Positions 53,107-63,123 of a stretch of DNA of 64,000 nucleotides are shown here, one piece after another. A model generated the notes under the pieces. It saw nothing but the letters and a program-made list of their open reading frames with translations. It had not been told where the DNA came from and did no database searches. A program made the position numbers and the translations under genes. Every line of letters starts with the position of its first letter. The stretch's first letter is position 1. Location of the stretch: contig NZ_CP102173.1 in NCBI RefSeq assembly GCF_024584515.1, positions 496,001-560,000 of the forward strand, written 5' to 3'. Source of the stretch: Aeromicrobium wangtongii (GTDB lineage Bacteria; Actinomycetota; Actinomycetes; Propionibacteriales; Nocardioidaceae).

Positions 53107-54024
53107 ATGGCGCTCATCGAGGCTCGGTCGCTCGGCAAGTCGTTCGGCACCCACCGGGCGGTGGAGGACCTCTCGTTCACGGTCCGTCCCGGTAGCGTGA
53201 CCGGGTTCCTGGGGCCCAACGGATCGGGAAAGTCCACCACGATGCGCCTCATGCTGGGGCTGGACCGGGGAGAGGGCGTCACGACGTACGACGGCCTGAC
53301 CTTCGGCGAGCTGGACCACCCCATGCGGCACGTCGGGACGCTGCTGGAGGCCAAGCCGTTCCATCCCACCCGCTCGGCGCGCAATCACCTGCGGATGCTC
53401 GCGGCACCCAACCACATCCCCGACCGCCGGGTCGACGAGGTCGTCGAGATGGTCGGCCTGACCGGCGTCGCAGGCGGCAAGCCGGGCAAGTTCAGCCTCG
53501 GGATGGGACAGCGGCTGGGCATCGCCGCGGCGCTGCTCGGCGATCCGGGCACCCTGATCCTGGACGAGCCGAGCAACGGGCTGGACCCGCAGGGCATCAC
53601 CTGGCTGCGCAACCTGCTCAGGTCCCTGGCCGCCGAGGGGCGCTCGGTGTTCGTGTCCAGCCACCTGCTGCAGGAGATGGGCGTGCTGGCCGACCAGCTG
53701 GTCGTGATCGGCCGGGGCCGGATGCTGGCCAACGGCCCGGTCCGGGACTTCGTGTCGCACAGCAGCCTCGGCTCGGTGACGCTGCGCACGCCCGACGCCG
53801 CGCTGTTGCGCCCGGCCCTGGACGCGATGGGTGCCACGACCACCCCAGACGGGGACGACCTGGTCGTCCGCGGCGTCACCGCCGAGCAGGTCGGCGATGC
53901 GGCGCAGGCCGTTGGAGCCCGCATCCACCAGCTCACGACCCGGCAGGCGACGCTCGAGGAGGCATTCCTCGAGGCGACCGGGCTGTCCGAGGAGTTCCGC
54001 GGGACCCAGGGGGAGCCGTCATGA
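53107..54024 (+). CDS. ABC transporter ATP-binding protein
   Basis: A 305-residue ATPase. Walker A is [12 protein letters not shown], the signature is [11 protein letters not shown], and Walker B is [16 protein letters not shown]-terminal extension of about 90 residues ([20 protein letters not shown]) is typical of the drug- and bacitracin-exporter ATPases. The ATG at 53107 is chosen because the family begins [16 protein letters not shown]. The stop overlaps the start of the permease gene (ATGA). Confidence 0.93.
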   Translation: MALIEARSLGKSFGTHRAVEDLSFTVRPGSVTGFLGPNGSGKSTTMRLMLGLDRGEGVTTYDGLTFGELDHPMRHVGTLLEAKPFHPTRSARNHLRMLAAPNHIPDRRVDEVVEMVGLTGVAGGKPGKFSLGMGQRLGIAAALLGDPGTLILDEPSNGLDPQGITWLRNLLRSLAAEGRSVFVSSHLLQEMGVLADQLVVIGRGRMLANGPVRDFVSHSSLGSVTLRTPDAALLRPALDAMGATTTPDGDDLVVRGVTAEQVGDAAQAVGARIHQLTTRQATLEEAFLEATGLSEEFRGTQGEPS

Positions 54025-54839
54025 ACGACGCGCTGCGCTACGAGTACCTGCGCCTGCGGACGATCCGGTCGACGTACTGGCTGATCGGCACCGCGCTGGC
54101 GCTGCAGCTGGTGTTCGCCGTGCTGATCGCCTGGTCGCTCGAGCGCTCCACGACGTTCGCAGGCGGCGACGAGACCTTCCGGGTGCTCGCGACGATCGGC
54201 GGCTCGACCGGCGCCCCGCTGCTGATGGCCTACGTCGTGGGCCTGCTGGGGGTGTTCTCGACCGGCCACGAGTACCGGCACGGCATGATCCGCGCGACCC
54301 TCACGGCGATCCCCAACCGTACGCACGTCTTCTGGGCCAAGGTGATCTCGACGGCCGTGATCGCCGCCGTGACGGCGGTGCTGTGCGTCATGATCGGGCT
54401 GCTGTGCATCGCCGTCTACGGGCTCGACATGCCCAGCAGCGCGGCCTTCGTGGAGACCACCGCCGGCATCGTGCTGTACACCGCGCTGTTCGCGCTGTCG
54501 GGCCTGGCGTACGCCGCGATCGTGCGCAACCAGACCGCGGCCGTCGCGCTGCTGATGCTGGTGCCGAGCCTGCTGGAGTTCATCATCCAGAGCATCGTGG
54601 TCATCATCAAGACCAACTCCGCGGACCCGCGCGGCTCGGGCGGCATCACCGAGATCCTCAAGTACCTCCCGTACGACGCCGGCAGCCAGATGTACGTCCA
54701 GTCGTCGATCGACGGCTTCGTGCAGCAGGCCCTCGGTGCCGAGCCGTTCGGAGCCCTGGGCGGTGGGATCGTCATGGGGGTCTTCGTGGCGGCCCTGCTC
54801 GCGACGGGATACACCCTGTTCCTGCGCCGCGACGCCTGA
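54021..54839 (+). CDS. ABC transporter permease (ABC-2 type)
   Basis: A 272-residue membrane protein with six helices and the ABC-2 layout, including GVFSTGHEYRHGMIRATLTA (the cytoplasmic coupling element between helices 2 and 3) and a loop exposed outside (IKTNSADPRGSGGITEIL). It is translationally coupled to the ATPase. The pair probably exports a peptide, lipid or drug; substrate unknown. Confidence 0.9.
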   Translation: MNDALRYEYLRLRTIRSTYWLIGTALALQLVFAVLIAWSLERSTTFAGGDETFRVLATIGGSTGAPLLMAYVVGLLGVFSTGHEYRHGMIRATLTAIPNRTHVFWAKVISTAVIAAVTAVLCVMIGLLCIAVYGLDMPSSAAFVETTAGIVLYTALFALSGLAYAAIVRNQTAAVALLMLVPSLLEFIIQSIVVIIKTNSADPRGSGGITEILKYLPYDAGSQMYVQSSIDGFVQQALGAEPFGALGGGIVMGVFVAALLATGYTLFLRRDA

Positions 54840-54889
54840 ACCGGCGGCCCGGTGGCGGGTCGCGGAAGCCGCGCCGGGATGATGCGAGG

Positions 54890-55615
54890 GTGCATCCGAC
54901 CGCGAACCCGGCCCTGACCCCCGCCCACCGTGAGCGGTTGCGCTCGGCCGGCGTCGAGGCGGCCGCGCTCGACGGCCAGGAGTGGACGCGCCTCACCGAG
55001 GGCCTGCCGGACTGGTGGCACGACCTGGGCAACGCCCTGTACCTGGCGGACCGGGCCTGGCTGCCCGAGCACGTCGTGGCCTCGCTCGGGATCTTCCCGG
55101 TCAAGGACGTCCTGATCGTCGTCGGGGCCCCCATGGAGTGGCTGTCCTCCCTGTTGGTCGGCGGCGACTCCGCGACGGTGTTCTTGGGCCGTGACGTCGT
55201 GCTGACCGCCGGTGAGCTGTACTGCGGCGTGAGCTCGGCCATCGTCCTGCACGGTCCGGTCGTCGGCACCCGCAGCGCGATCGTGGACGCCCGCAACGGC
55301 GGGAGCGTCGTCGCCGGGCCCGATCAGCTGTGGGCGGCCAACGTCTACATCGCGACCGACGACATGCACCGGCTCGAGGACCGCTCCACGGGTCAGCGCC
55401 TCAACCCGTTCGGTGCGGACATCCGCCTCGGCTCGCACGTGTGGCTGGGCCGGGAGGCCGTGGTGACCGGGCACGTGCAGATCGGCGACGGATCGGTCGT
55501 CGGGATGCGCAGCCTCGTGCGCGGCCAGAAGGTTCCCGCGCACACCGTCGTGGCCGGCACACCTGCCCGGGTCGTCCGCGAGGACGTGACCTGGAGCCAC
55601 GACGACGTCCCGTGA
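54890..55615 (+). CDS. Hexapeptide-repeat acyltransferase-like protein
   Basis: A 241-residue protein whose C-terminal half forms a left-handed beta helix: repeated patterns such as IRLGSHVWLGREAVVTGHVQ and GDGSVVGMRSLVRGQKVPAH followed by TVVAGTPARVVRED, the standard end of sugar O-acetyltransferases. The N-terminal 100 residues are not recognised. The GTG at 54890 has GATGAT six bases upstream. Next to a glycosyltransferase and a methyltransferase, it probably acetylates a surface glycan. Confidence 0.82.
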   Translation: MHPTANPALTPAHRERLRSAGVEAAALDGQEWTRLTEGLPDWWHDLGNALYLADRAWLPEHVVASLGIFPVKDVLIVVGAPMEWLSSLLVGGDSATVFLGRDVVLTAGELYCGVSSAIVLHGPVVGTRSAIVDARNGGSVVAGPDQLWAANVYIATDDMHRLEDRSTGQRLNPFGADIRLGSHVWLGREAVVTGHVQIGDGSVVGMRSLVRGQKVPAHTVVAGTPARVVREDVTWSHDDVP

Positions 55616-55638
55616 CGGCGTCGTGGCTCCAGCAGCAC

Positions 55639-57213
55639 TCAGGCCAGACGGCTGCGGTACCGGTCGCGCTTCTTGCGGAAGTTGCCCCACCGCTTGTACA
55701 TGATGTCGCGCTCCCAGGGGTGTACGTGCGGGACGCGGGTGATCGACTCGAAGTGCCACAGGACGACATCGGCGAGCCACACGATGCGGCGCCCGGTGCG
55801 GGCCACCTTCAACGAGAAGTCGATGTCGTTGAAGTTCATCGGGAGGATCTCGCTGAACCCGCCGATCTCGTGGAAGAGCTCGGAGCGGATCGCGACGCAG
55901 GCCCCCGTGACAGCCGTGACCTCGCGGTTGATCCGCAGCTCCGGGTCGTGGGTCCCCTCGTCGAGGACCTTGTAGTGCATGTGCGAGATGTCGCCGTCGC
56001 CGTAGGCGACGCCGGCGTGCTGGATGCGTCCGTTCTCGAACAACAGCTTCGGCCCGGTGAGGCCGACACCCTCCTCCCGCAGCGGCGCGATGAGGTGCCC
56101 GATGGTCTCGTCGGACTCGGCCTGCACATCGTCGTTGAGGAACAGGAGCACCTCGCCCGAGGCGTGCAGGGCACCGACATTGCACTTGGCGCTGAAGTTG
56201 AACGGCTCGGCGAAGTGCACCAGGACCAGGTTGACGTCCGGCACGGCCTGCAGCTCGGCCAGGACCTCCGGCGGGGTGTCGGTGTCGTAGACGATGACGA
56301 ACTCGAGCGCCTCGTGGCGGGTGTTCTCGCGGACCGAGCGGACCGCCTCGACCAGGAAGTTGCGGGTCGAGCCCCACACCCGTCCGCTGGTGCCGCGGGT
56401 CGGGATGATGATGCTGGTGGGAGTGGTCAGGTCGGGCTCGCGCTCGACCCGGTAGTGACCGATGTCGACCTGGCGGGAGACGGTGCCGGGGATGCCGAGC
56501 CGGTCGAGCTGGTCCTGCACCGCGCGCATCCCCGCCGTCACGGCGTAGGGCTTGGCGTCCTCGTCGCCCGCGGCGGAGCCGGGGATCATGCGCCAGTGGT
56601 ACAGCACCTGCGGGATGTGGTGGATGCGTCGTGCGCGCTCGGTGACCCGCAGGACGAGGTCATGGTCCTGGGAACCGTCGTAGCCGGGGCGGAAACCGCC
56701 CACCTCGCGCACCAGGTCGGTGCGCAGCACCGAGAAGTGGCAGGTGTACATCCCGTGCCGGAGCCGCTCGGGTGACCAGTCCGCCTTGGTGAACCGGTGC
56801 GCCAGGCGCCCGCCGGGCAGCATCTTGTCCTCGTCGCTGTAGAGGTAGTCGATGTCGTCCGGATGGGCGCGAATGGCCCTGGCCATCTCGGCGAGGGCGT
56901 TGGGGGTCAGCAGGTCGTCGTGGTCCAGCAGGGCGATGAACGGGGCGGTCGCGGCGGCGACCCCGTCATTGGAGGCCGCGACGATCCCGCCGTTCTGCTC
57001 GCGCAGCACCAACCGGATGCGGGGGTCGCGGGCCGCCTGGGCCTTCAGCTCGGGAACGACCCGCTCGTCGGGGGAGCGGTCGTCGACGAGGATCCACTCC
57101 CAGTCGCCGAATCGCTGGGCCAGCACCGAGTCGACGGTGTCGCGGAAGACGTCGACGGGGACGTTGTAGACCGGGGTGACGATCGAGAACAGGGGCGTGG
57201 CCTGCCCGCTCAT
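55639..57213 (-). CDS. Tandem GT2 glycosyltransferase
   Basis: A 524-residue protein with two GT-A domains. The first (about residues 8-230) has FSIVTPVYNVPVDVF, ILVDDRSPD and the DxD in IALLDHDDLL near 97-99. The second (about 265-510) has TSIIIPTRG, NGG-type loop and FLNDDV at 358-363 plus the late WHFESITR. Bifunctional GT2 proteins of this kind extend surface polysaccharides or glycans. The gene follows the WbdD-like gene with an ATGA overlap, so the two are coupled. Confidence 0.9.
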   Translation of the reverse strand: MSGQATPLFSIVTPVYNVPVDVFRDTVDSVLAQRFGDWEWILVDDRSPDERVVPELKAQAARDPRIRLVLREQNGGIVAASNDGVAAATAPFIALLDHDDLLTPNALAEMARAIRAHPDDIDYLYSDEDKMLPGGRLAHRFTKADWSPERLRHGMYTCHFSVLRTDLVREVGGFRPGYDGSQDHDLVLRVTERARRIHHIPQVLYHWRMIPGSAAGDEDAKPYAVTAGMRAVQDQLDRLGIPGTVSRQVDIGHYRVEREPDLTTPTSIIIPTRGTSGRVWGSTRNFLVEAVRSVRENTRHEALEFVIVYDTDTPPEVLAELQAVPDVNLVLVHFAEPFNFSAKCNVGALHASGEVLLFLNDDVQAESDETIGHLIAPLREEGVGLTGPKLLFENGRIQHAGVAYGDGDISHMHYKVLDEGTHDPELRINREVTAVTGACVAIRSELFHEIGGFSEILPMNFNDIDFSLKVARTGRRIVWLADVVLWHFESITRVPHVHPWERDIMYKRWGNFRKKRDRYRSRLA

Positions 57214-59126
57214 CGGCGACGCTTCCGGCCGAGCGGCGCGAAGGGGCGCACGACCTGGCTGCCGACCCGCCACGAGGTGGATGCCTTGACCGAGGTCAGC
57301 TGCTCCTGCAGTCGCAGGGCTCGCTCCTTGTGCCGTCGTGACTCGCGCTGCGCGCGTGCCAGCCGGTCGCGCAGCGCCTCGAGCTGGGCCACGAGGCCGA
57401 CGGTGTGATCGCGGTGGGTCAGGGCCATCCGTCGCTGCTCGAACCGCAGCGCCTCGTTCTCGGCGCGCAGATCGGCGTTCGCGGCGGACAGCGACTCCAC
57501 GACCTCGCGCAGGGTCTGCGGCGTGTCCGCCGACTCCACGGATCCGGAGTCCTCGGGCGGGATCATGTTGCTGAGAGAGCTCACGCTGTTCCGTTCTCTT
57601 CGTGCTCTGGCCGGCTGGGGATGACGAGGTGTCGTCGGCCAGACGTGTGACATGTGGATCGACTCTTGGTCGAAGAAGGTGCGGAGCCAGTCCGCCGGCG
57701 CGTCCGGCTGGGCCAGCCGCAGGAGGAAGTCGGCCGACTCGCCGATCGTCGTGCCGCACAGCCAGACGGGACGCCGGGACGTCACCAGGTCGTAGGCCAG
57801 CCAGAAGGCTCCTCGACGGCGGACCAGGTCGCCTGCAGCCGGCGTCGGCTCCAGCTCCCACTCCTGGTCGAAGGCGGCGAGCTCGCCGTCCTCGCGGATC
57901 AGGACGTTGCGCGGGATCAGGTCCCACGGCACCGGCTGCTGGTCGCTCGTGGACCGCTCGACGAGCGAGCTCCACCCACGGATCAGGTCGCGCGCCGCGT
58001 CCAGGTCCGTGCAGTCGGCCAGCGCCTGGGTCAGGGGCGTCCCCCGCATGAGCGGCTCGGTGTGCGGACGCAGGCGCAGGGGCCCGTCGACGGGCGGCGC
58101 GTCCGGGAACGTCAGGCTCCGCTCGACCACGGGCCCGGAACCATCGCCTGGCAGGACGCGGTTGGTGGCCGACAGGCTCGCGCGCCGGCCGAGCGACCAG
58201 AAGGTGGCAGCGGCAGGCAGCGCCGGCTCTGCGGCCGAGGCGATGGCCACGAAGCCGTTGACCGACTCCCCGGCGGTGCCGGCGTCGACGGCGGCCGACC
58301 ACAGGCGCCCCTCGGCGGTGTCGTTCGCGCGAGGCCCGTCGTACGTCGGGCTCGGGAAGCTCGGCAGCACGCGCAGCATGCTCGGGGCGAGGGCCTCGAG
58401 CCGCTCGACGTCGAGCAGCGTCCGGGCGGTGCGGTGGTCGGGGAATGCGCCCAGGACGACCGATGTCATTCCGGCGCCTCGGACGGCCCGCTCGATCTCG
58501 TCGCGTGACGCGCGGGGCAACCGGTCGTCGCCCGACGGAGCCAGGGTCGGTGTGGCGTCGCCGGCCAGGAACCGGACCCCGTCGGTGTTGTCGACCGCCA
58601 GGACCAGACGCCCGCCCGGCGTGAGGAGTGATCGGCACTGTTGGATGAACGAGGCGAGGTCCGCGCCGCGTCGCTGCACCTCGCCGAGCACGTCGACGGC
58701 CACGATGAGGTCGTACCGGGGCTCCGTGGGGACGTCGTCGATCCAGCCGACGCGGACGTCGACCGACGGCAGGTCCGAGCACCGGTGGGCGACCACCGCT
58801 GCCAGCGCCGGATCGGGCTCGATGGCATCGACCATCGCGCTCGTCTCGCCCAGGTGCCGCGTCACGGCTCCGGCACGGGCTCCGACCTCGAGCACGATGG
58901 CGTCACCGTGCGGTGGCAGCGCGCGCAGGATGTTGGCCCGGACGGTCGACAGGTGGTACCTCTCGTGCCAGGTCGTGCAGGCCAGCTCGATCTCGTCGCT
59001 GGCGGTCGACAGGTCCGTGCAGGACCTGAGCAGGTCCAGCAGGTGGGCGGCATGGCTGCCTGCGTCGACGTCGTCCTGTGAGGGCGACCTCAGGGTGGCT
59101 GAGCTCAGTGGTGTCGCCGCGGTCAT
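57210..59126 (-). CDS. Methyltransferase, kinase-like and coiled-coil fusion (WbdD-like)
   Basis: A 638-residue protein in three parts. Residues about 60-230 form a SAM-dependent methyltransferase (motif I VLEVGARAG at 79-87, EPDPALAA as motif II). Residues about 355-490 hold a small-kinase-like segment with WDLIPRNVLI at 401-410 (catalytic Asp402, metal-binding Asn407) and FDQEW at 419-423 in place of the DFG aspartate. Residues 538-615 are a heptad-rich coiled coil ending in a basic tail (PLGRKRRR). This order is that of WbdD, which caps and measures O-antigen chains in E. coli O9a. The WbdD role is inferred from architecture only. Confidence 0.8.
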   Translation of the reverse strand: MTAATPLSSATLRSPSQDDVDAGSHAAHLLDLLRSCTDLSTASDEIELACTTWHERYHLSTVRANILRALPPHGDAIVLEVGARAGAVTRHLGETSAMVDAIEPDPALAAVVAHRCSDLPSVDVRVGWIDDVPTEPRYDLIVAVDVLGEVQRRGADLASFIQQCRSLLTPGGRLVLAVDNTDGVRFLAGDATPTLAPSGDDRLPRASRDEIERAVRGAGMTSVVLGAFPDHRTARTLLDVERLEALAPSMLRVLPSFPSPTYDGPRANDTAEGRLWSAAVDAGTAGESVNGFVAIASAAEPALPAAATFWSLGRRASLSATNRVLPGDGSGPVVERSLTFPDAPPVDGPLRLRPHTEPLMRGTPLTQALADCTDLDAARDLIRGWSSLVERSTSDQQPVPWDLIPRNVLIREDGELAAFDQEWELEPTPAAGDLVRRRGAFWLAYDLVTSRRPVWLCGTTIGESADFLLRLAQPDAPADWLRTFFDQESIHMSHVWPTTPRHPQPARARRERNSVSSLSNMIPPEDSGSVESADTPQTLREVVESLSAANADLRAENEALRFEQRRMALTHRDHTVGLVAQLEALRDRLARAQRESRRHKERALRLQEQLTSVKASTSWRVGSQVVRPFAPLGRKRRR

Positions 59127-59256
59127 GGCCCCTCCCTCGGTCTGCCGGAGCCGGATGTCGGGTCAAAACTATACTGTTGGCCGACCGTACGACGCGGCGA
59201 CGGGCATTCCGGGACGATCCAGCACCTCGGACCCACCCCGAGGACAGGACTGAGCA
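59127..59256. promoter_or_regulatory. Divergent promoter region, glycan operon and surE
   Basis: This 130-base region includes the AT-rich GTCAAAACTATACTGTTGG. TATACT at 59170-59175 is a good -10 for the plus-strand surE-like gene; read backwards it gives TATAGT, which could serve the glycan operon. No -35 is clear. Confidence 0.4.
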
Positions 59257-60171
59257 GTGCTCCATCACGCCCGACGATCCAGAACGACTGTCTCCGCAGT
59301 CGTCCTGGCCTGCTGCTCCCTGCTGCTGGCCGCGTGCAGCGGCGGCTCCGGCTCCGATGCACCGCCACCCCGTCCGACGCCGGTGAAGGGGCCCTTGTCG
59401 ATCCTGCTGGTCAACGACGACGGCTGGGACGCCCCCGGCATCACGGCTGCGTACGACGCGCTGACAGCGGCCGGGCACGAGGTCACGATGGTGGCACCCG
59501 CCGCGAACCAGAGCGGGCGCAGCATGGCGTCCGGCGTCGAGTCGCTCACCGTGACGCAGCCGGATCCCGGACAGCCCAAGTACGCCGTCGACGGCACACC
59601 GGTGGACTCCCTGAACGTGGGGCTGTTCGGGGTGCTCGCGAACGACCGGCCCGACCTGGTCGTGTCGGGCATCAACCTGGGCGCCAACGTCGCGGCCAAC
59701 ACGAACTACTCCGGCACGGTCGGAGCGGCCTCCGCCGCGGCGGAGGCGGGCGTCCCGGCCGTGGCCGTCAGTGCCGACACCGACACCGACGGTCGGGCGG
59801 ACTTCGCCGATGCGTCTCGAACCGTCGTCGAGCTGGTCGACTCCCTCGCCGCGGACGGCTTCGACGGGCTGGGCCGGGCGGGCTTCCTGAACGTCAACGT
59901 CCCCGCCGAGACCGCCACCCGCAAGGCCCCACGGGGCATCCGGGTCGCACGTCTGGCGGCCGGTGGTCCGCGGACGGTCAGGTACGAGCAGTCCGGCCCG
60001 ACCACCTGGACGCCGCAGTTCACCTACGACCCCCGCGTCGGGAGCCCGTCGGCCGATGCCGAGGAGCTGGCCGATGGCTGGACGACCGTGACGTGGCTGA
60101 CGGCCTCACGGGTGTTCCCGGACTCGCGACGCAAGCAGGTCGACAGGCTCGTGGACCAGCTGGAGGAGTGA
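59257..60171 (+). CDS. Lipoprotein SurE-family 5'/3'-nucleotidase
   Basis: A 304-residue protein with a lipoprotein signal (TTVSAVVLACCSLLLAAC) fused to a SurE phosphatase domain. SurE hallmarks are LSILLVNDDGWDAPGI with the metal-binding DD, VAPAANQSGRSMASG, VVSGINLGANVAANTNYSGT and EAGVPAVAVS. Ordinary SurE is cytoplasmic and hydrolyses nucleoside monophosphates; here the enzyme should be anchored outside the membrane and act on extracellular nucleotides or polyphosphate. The start is a GTG at 59257. Confidence 0.9.
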   Translation: MLHHARRSRTTVSAVVLACCSLLLAACSGGSGSDAPPPRPTPVKGPLSILLVNDDGWDAPGITAAYDALTAAGHEVTMVAPAANQSGRSMASGVESLTVTQPDPGQPKYAVDGTPVDSLNVGLFGVLANDRPDLVVSGINLGANVAANTNYSGTVGAASAAAEAGVPAVAVSADTDTDGRADFADASRTVVELVDSLAADGFDGLGRAGFLNVNVPAETATRKAPRGIRVARLAAGGPRTVRYEQSGPTTWTPQFTYDPRVGSPSADAEELADGWTTVTWLTASRVFPDSRRKQVDRLVDQLEE

Positions 60172-60186
60172 GCTGGGCGCGAGACC

Positions 60187-60200
60187 GTGACCTGAGTCAC
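60187..60200. promoter_or_regulatory. Operator GTGAC-N4-GTCAC before the GAF regulator
   Basis: The inverted repeat GTGACCTGAGTCAC lies 9 bases before the -10 box TAGACT (60210-60215), in the -35 region. A matching repeat GTGACTACCGTCAC stands before the aldehyde dehydrogenase gene. This suggests autoregulation. Confidence 0.6.
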
Positions 60201-60209
60201 ATCGCCACC

Positions 60210-60215
60210 TAGACT
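60210..60215 (+). promoter_or_regulatory. -10 box before GAF regulator (leaderless)
   Basis: TAGACT lies seven bases before the ATG at 60223, predicting a leaderless mRNA. Confidence 0.45.
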
Positions 60216-60222
60216 CGGTGGC

Positions 60223-61509
60223 ATGGCCGCACCCCACGATCTCGCGATGCCCCCCGGCGCGGATCCGGCGGCGCTGTCGCAGTACCTGAACCGGGCGCAC
60301 GACACATTCGTCACCACCGGATCGGCCGACCCGGCGCTGCGCAGGCTGGTGCGTGAGTCCTGGCGGCGCAGCGTCGCCGGCGGGCTGGATCCCGAAGGGG
60401 CCTTGGCCAGCATCCGGCTGGACGAGGAGGCCCTCGGGGCGATCCGCGATGCGCATCCGCTGGCCGTGGGCATGCCGGTCATCCGACGGCTGCTGGTCGA
60501 CAGCGCCGCCGATGCCGGCCTGCTGGTCGCGGTCAGCGACGCCGCGGGACAGCTCTTGTGGGTCGAGGGTGACGGTGCCCTGCGCGCGCTCGCGGAGGGC
60601 ATGCACTTCGTGCCGGGCGCGGACTGGAGCGAGTCCAGTGCCGGCACCAACGCTCCCGGTACCGCGCTGGCGCTGGATCGTCCGGTGCAGATCTTCGGAC
60701 CCGAGCACCTGGCCCGGCAGGTCACGCCGTGGAGCTGCTCGGCCGCACCGATCCACGATCCCGACACCGGCGCCGTGCTGGGGGTCCTCGACCTGACCGG
60801 CGGGGACGAGGTCGTCACCCCGCAGAGCCTCACCCTGGTCCGTGCGACGGTCGCTGCCGTCGAGGCCGAGCTGCGGATCGCCCGGCTGAGCCCGCCGGCC
60901 CACGATGTGCTGGCCCCCGTCGCGTGGACGTTGCCGGGCCTGGACGTGCTCGGCGGTCACGGCGCGACACTGCGCCACGGCGCGACCACGACCCGCCTCA
61001 GCCTGCGCCACAGCGAGATCCTGCTGCTGCTCACCGAGTCGGCCGACGGCCTGACCACGTCGGAGCTCGGTGTCGCCCTCAGCGACGACGACCAGGCGCA
61101 GGTCACGGTGCGGGCCGAGCTCTCCCGGCTGCGCTCGGTCCTGGGTCCCATCGAGCTGGCTTCGCGGCCCTACCGCCTCGCGACGTCGGTCCAGACCGAT
61201 GTCGCGTCGGTGCGCCGCGACCTGGCCGACGGGCGTCTGCGGCGGGCGGTCGCCCGGTACCGAGGCCCGGTCCTGCCGACCTCCGTTGCGCCGGCGGTGG
61301 AGCGTCTGCGCGACGAGCTGCACATGCACGTGCGGTCGTCGCTGCTGGTCAGCGACGACGCCGATGCTCTGCTGTCGTTCGCCGACACGACCCACGGCCG
61401 TGACGACTTCGAGGTGTGGGAGCGGGCGCTGTCGATCCTGCCCGCCACCTCGCCGCGCTACGCGCAGGTCCTGGCCCACGTGGAGCGCCTCGACGACGAG
61501 CTGGGGTGA
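60223..61509 (+). CDS. GAF-domain transcriptional regulator, AcoR-like without AAA+ domain
   Basis: A 428-residue regulator. The N-terminal 60 residues (RRLVRESWRRSVAGGLDPEG) and the GAF domain (about 75-215) match the sensor part of AcoR-type activators of acetoin and aldehyde metabolism. There is no sigma-54 AAA+ module; the C-terminal part holds a winged-helix-like domain (SLRHSEILLLLTESADGLTT) and a helical tail. It lies upstream of the aldehyde dehydrogenase and DUF779 genes on the same strand and shares an operator motif with them, so control of aldehyde or alcohol oxidation is likely. Confidence 0.85.
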   Translation: MAAPHDLAMPPGADPAALSQYLNRAHDTFVTTGSADPALRRLVRESWRRSVAGGLDPEGALASIRLDEEALGAIRDAHPLAVGMPVIRRLLVDSAADAGLLVAVSDAAGQLLWVEGDGALRALAEGMHFVPGADWSESSAGTNAPGTALALDRPVQIFGPEHLARQVTPWSCSAAPIHDPDTGAVLGVLDLTGGDEVVTPQSLTLVRATVAAVEAELRIARLSPPAHDVLAPVAWTLPGLDVLGGHGATLRHGATTTRLSLRHSEILLLLTESADGLTTSELGVALSDDDQAQVTVRAELSRLRSVLGPIELASRPYRLATSVQTDVASVRRDLADGRLRRAVARYRGPVLPTSVAPAVERLRDELHMHVRSSLLVSDDADALLSFADTTHGRDDFEVWERALSILPATSPRYAQVLAHVERLDDELG

Positions 61510-61540
61510 GCCGGCGGCGCAACGTTGCGGCAACGGGGAT

Positions 61541-61554
61541 GTGACTACCGTCAC
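61541..61554. promoter_or_regulatory. Operator GTGAC-N4-GTCAC before the aldehyde dehydrogenase
   Basis: GTGACTACCGTCAC repeats the arms of the site before the regulator gene. A further palindrome GCAACGTTGC stands just upstream (61519-61528). The position, 29 bases before the ATG, suits regulation of the aldehyde dehydrogenase operon. Confidence 0.6.
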
Positions 61555-61583
61555 GTCGTCCCCACGAACCGCAAGGAGCTCTC

Positions 61584-63107
<1,524 letters not shown>

Positions 63108-63123
63108 TGATGGGACGAGGCTG

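Noticed and set aside
55639..58782. A single 1047-residue protein spanning the tandem GT2 gene and most of the WbdD-like gene.
   Set aside because: The upstream half is Arg/Gly-rich out-of-frame sequence of the methyltransferase gene; the GT2 fold begins at the ATG at 57213.
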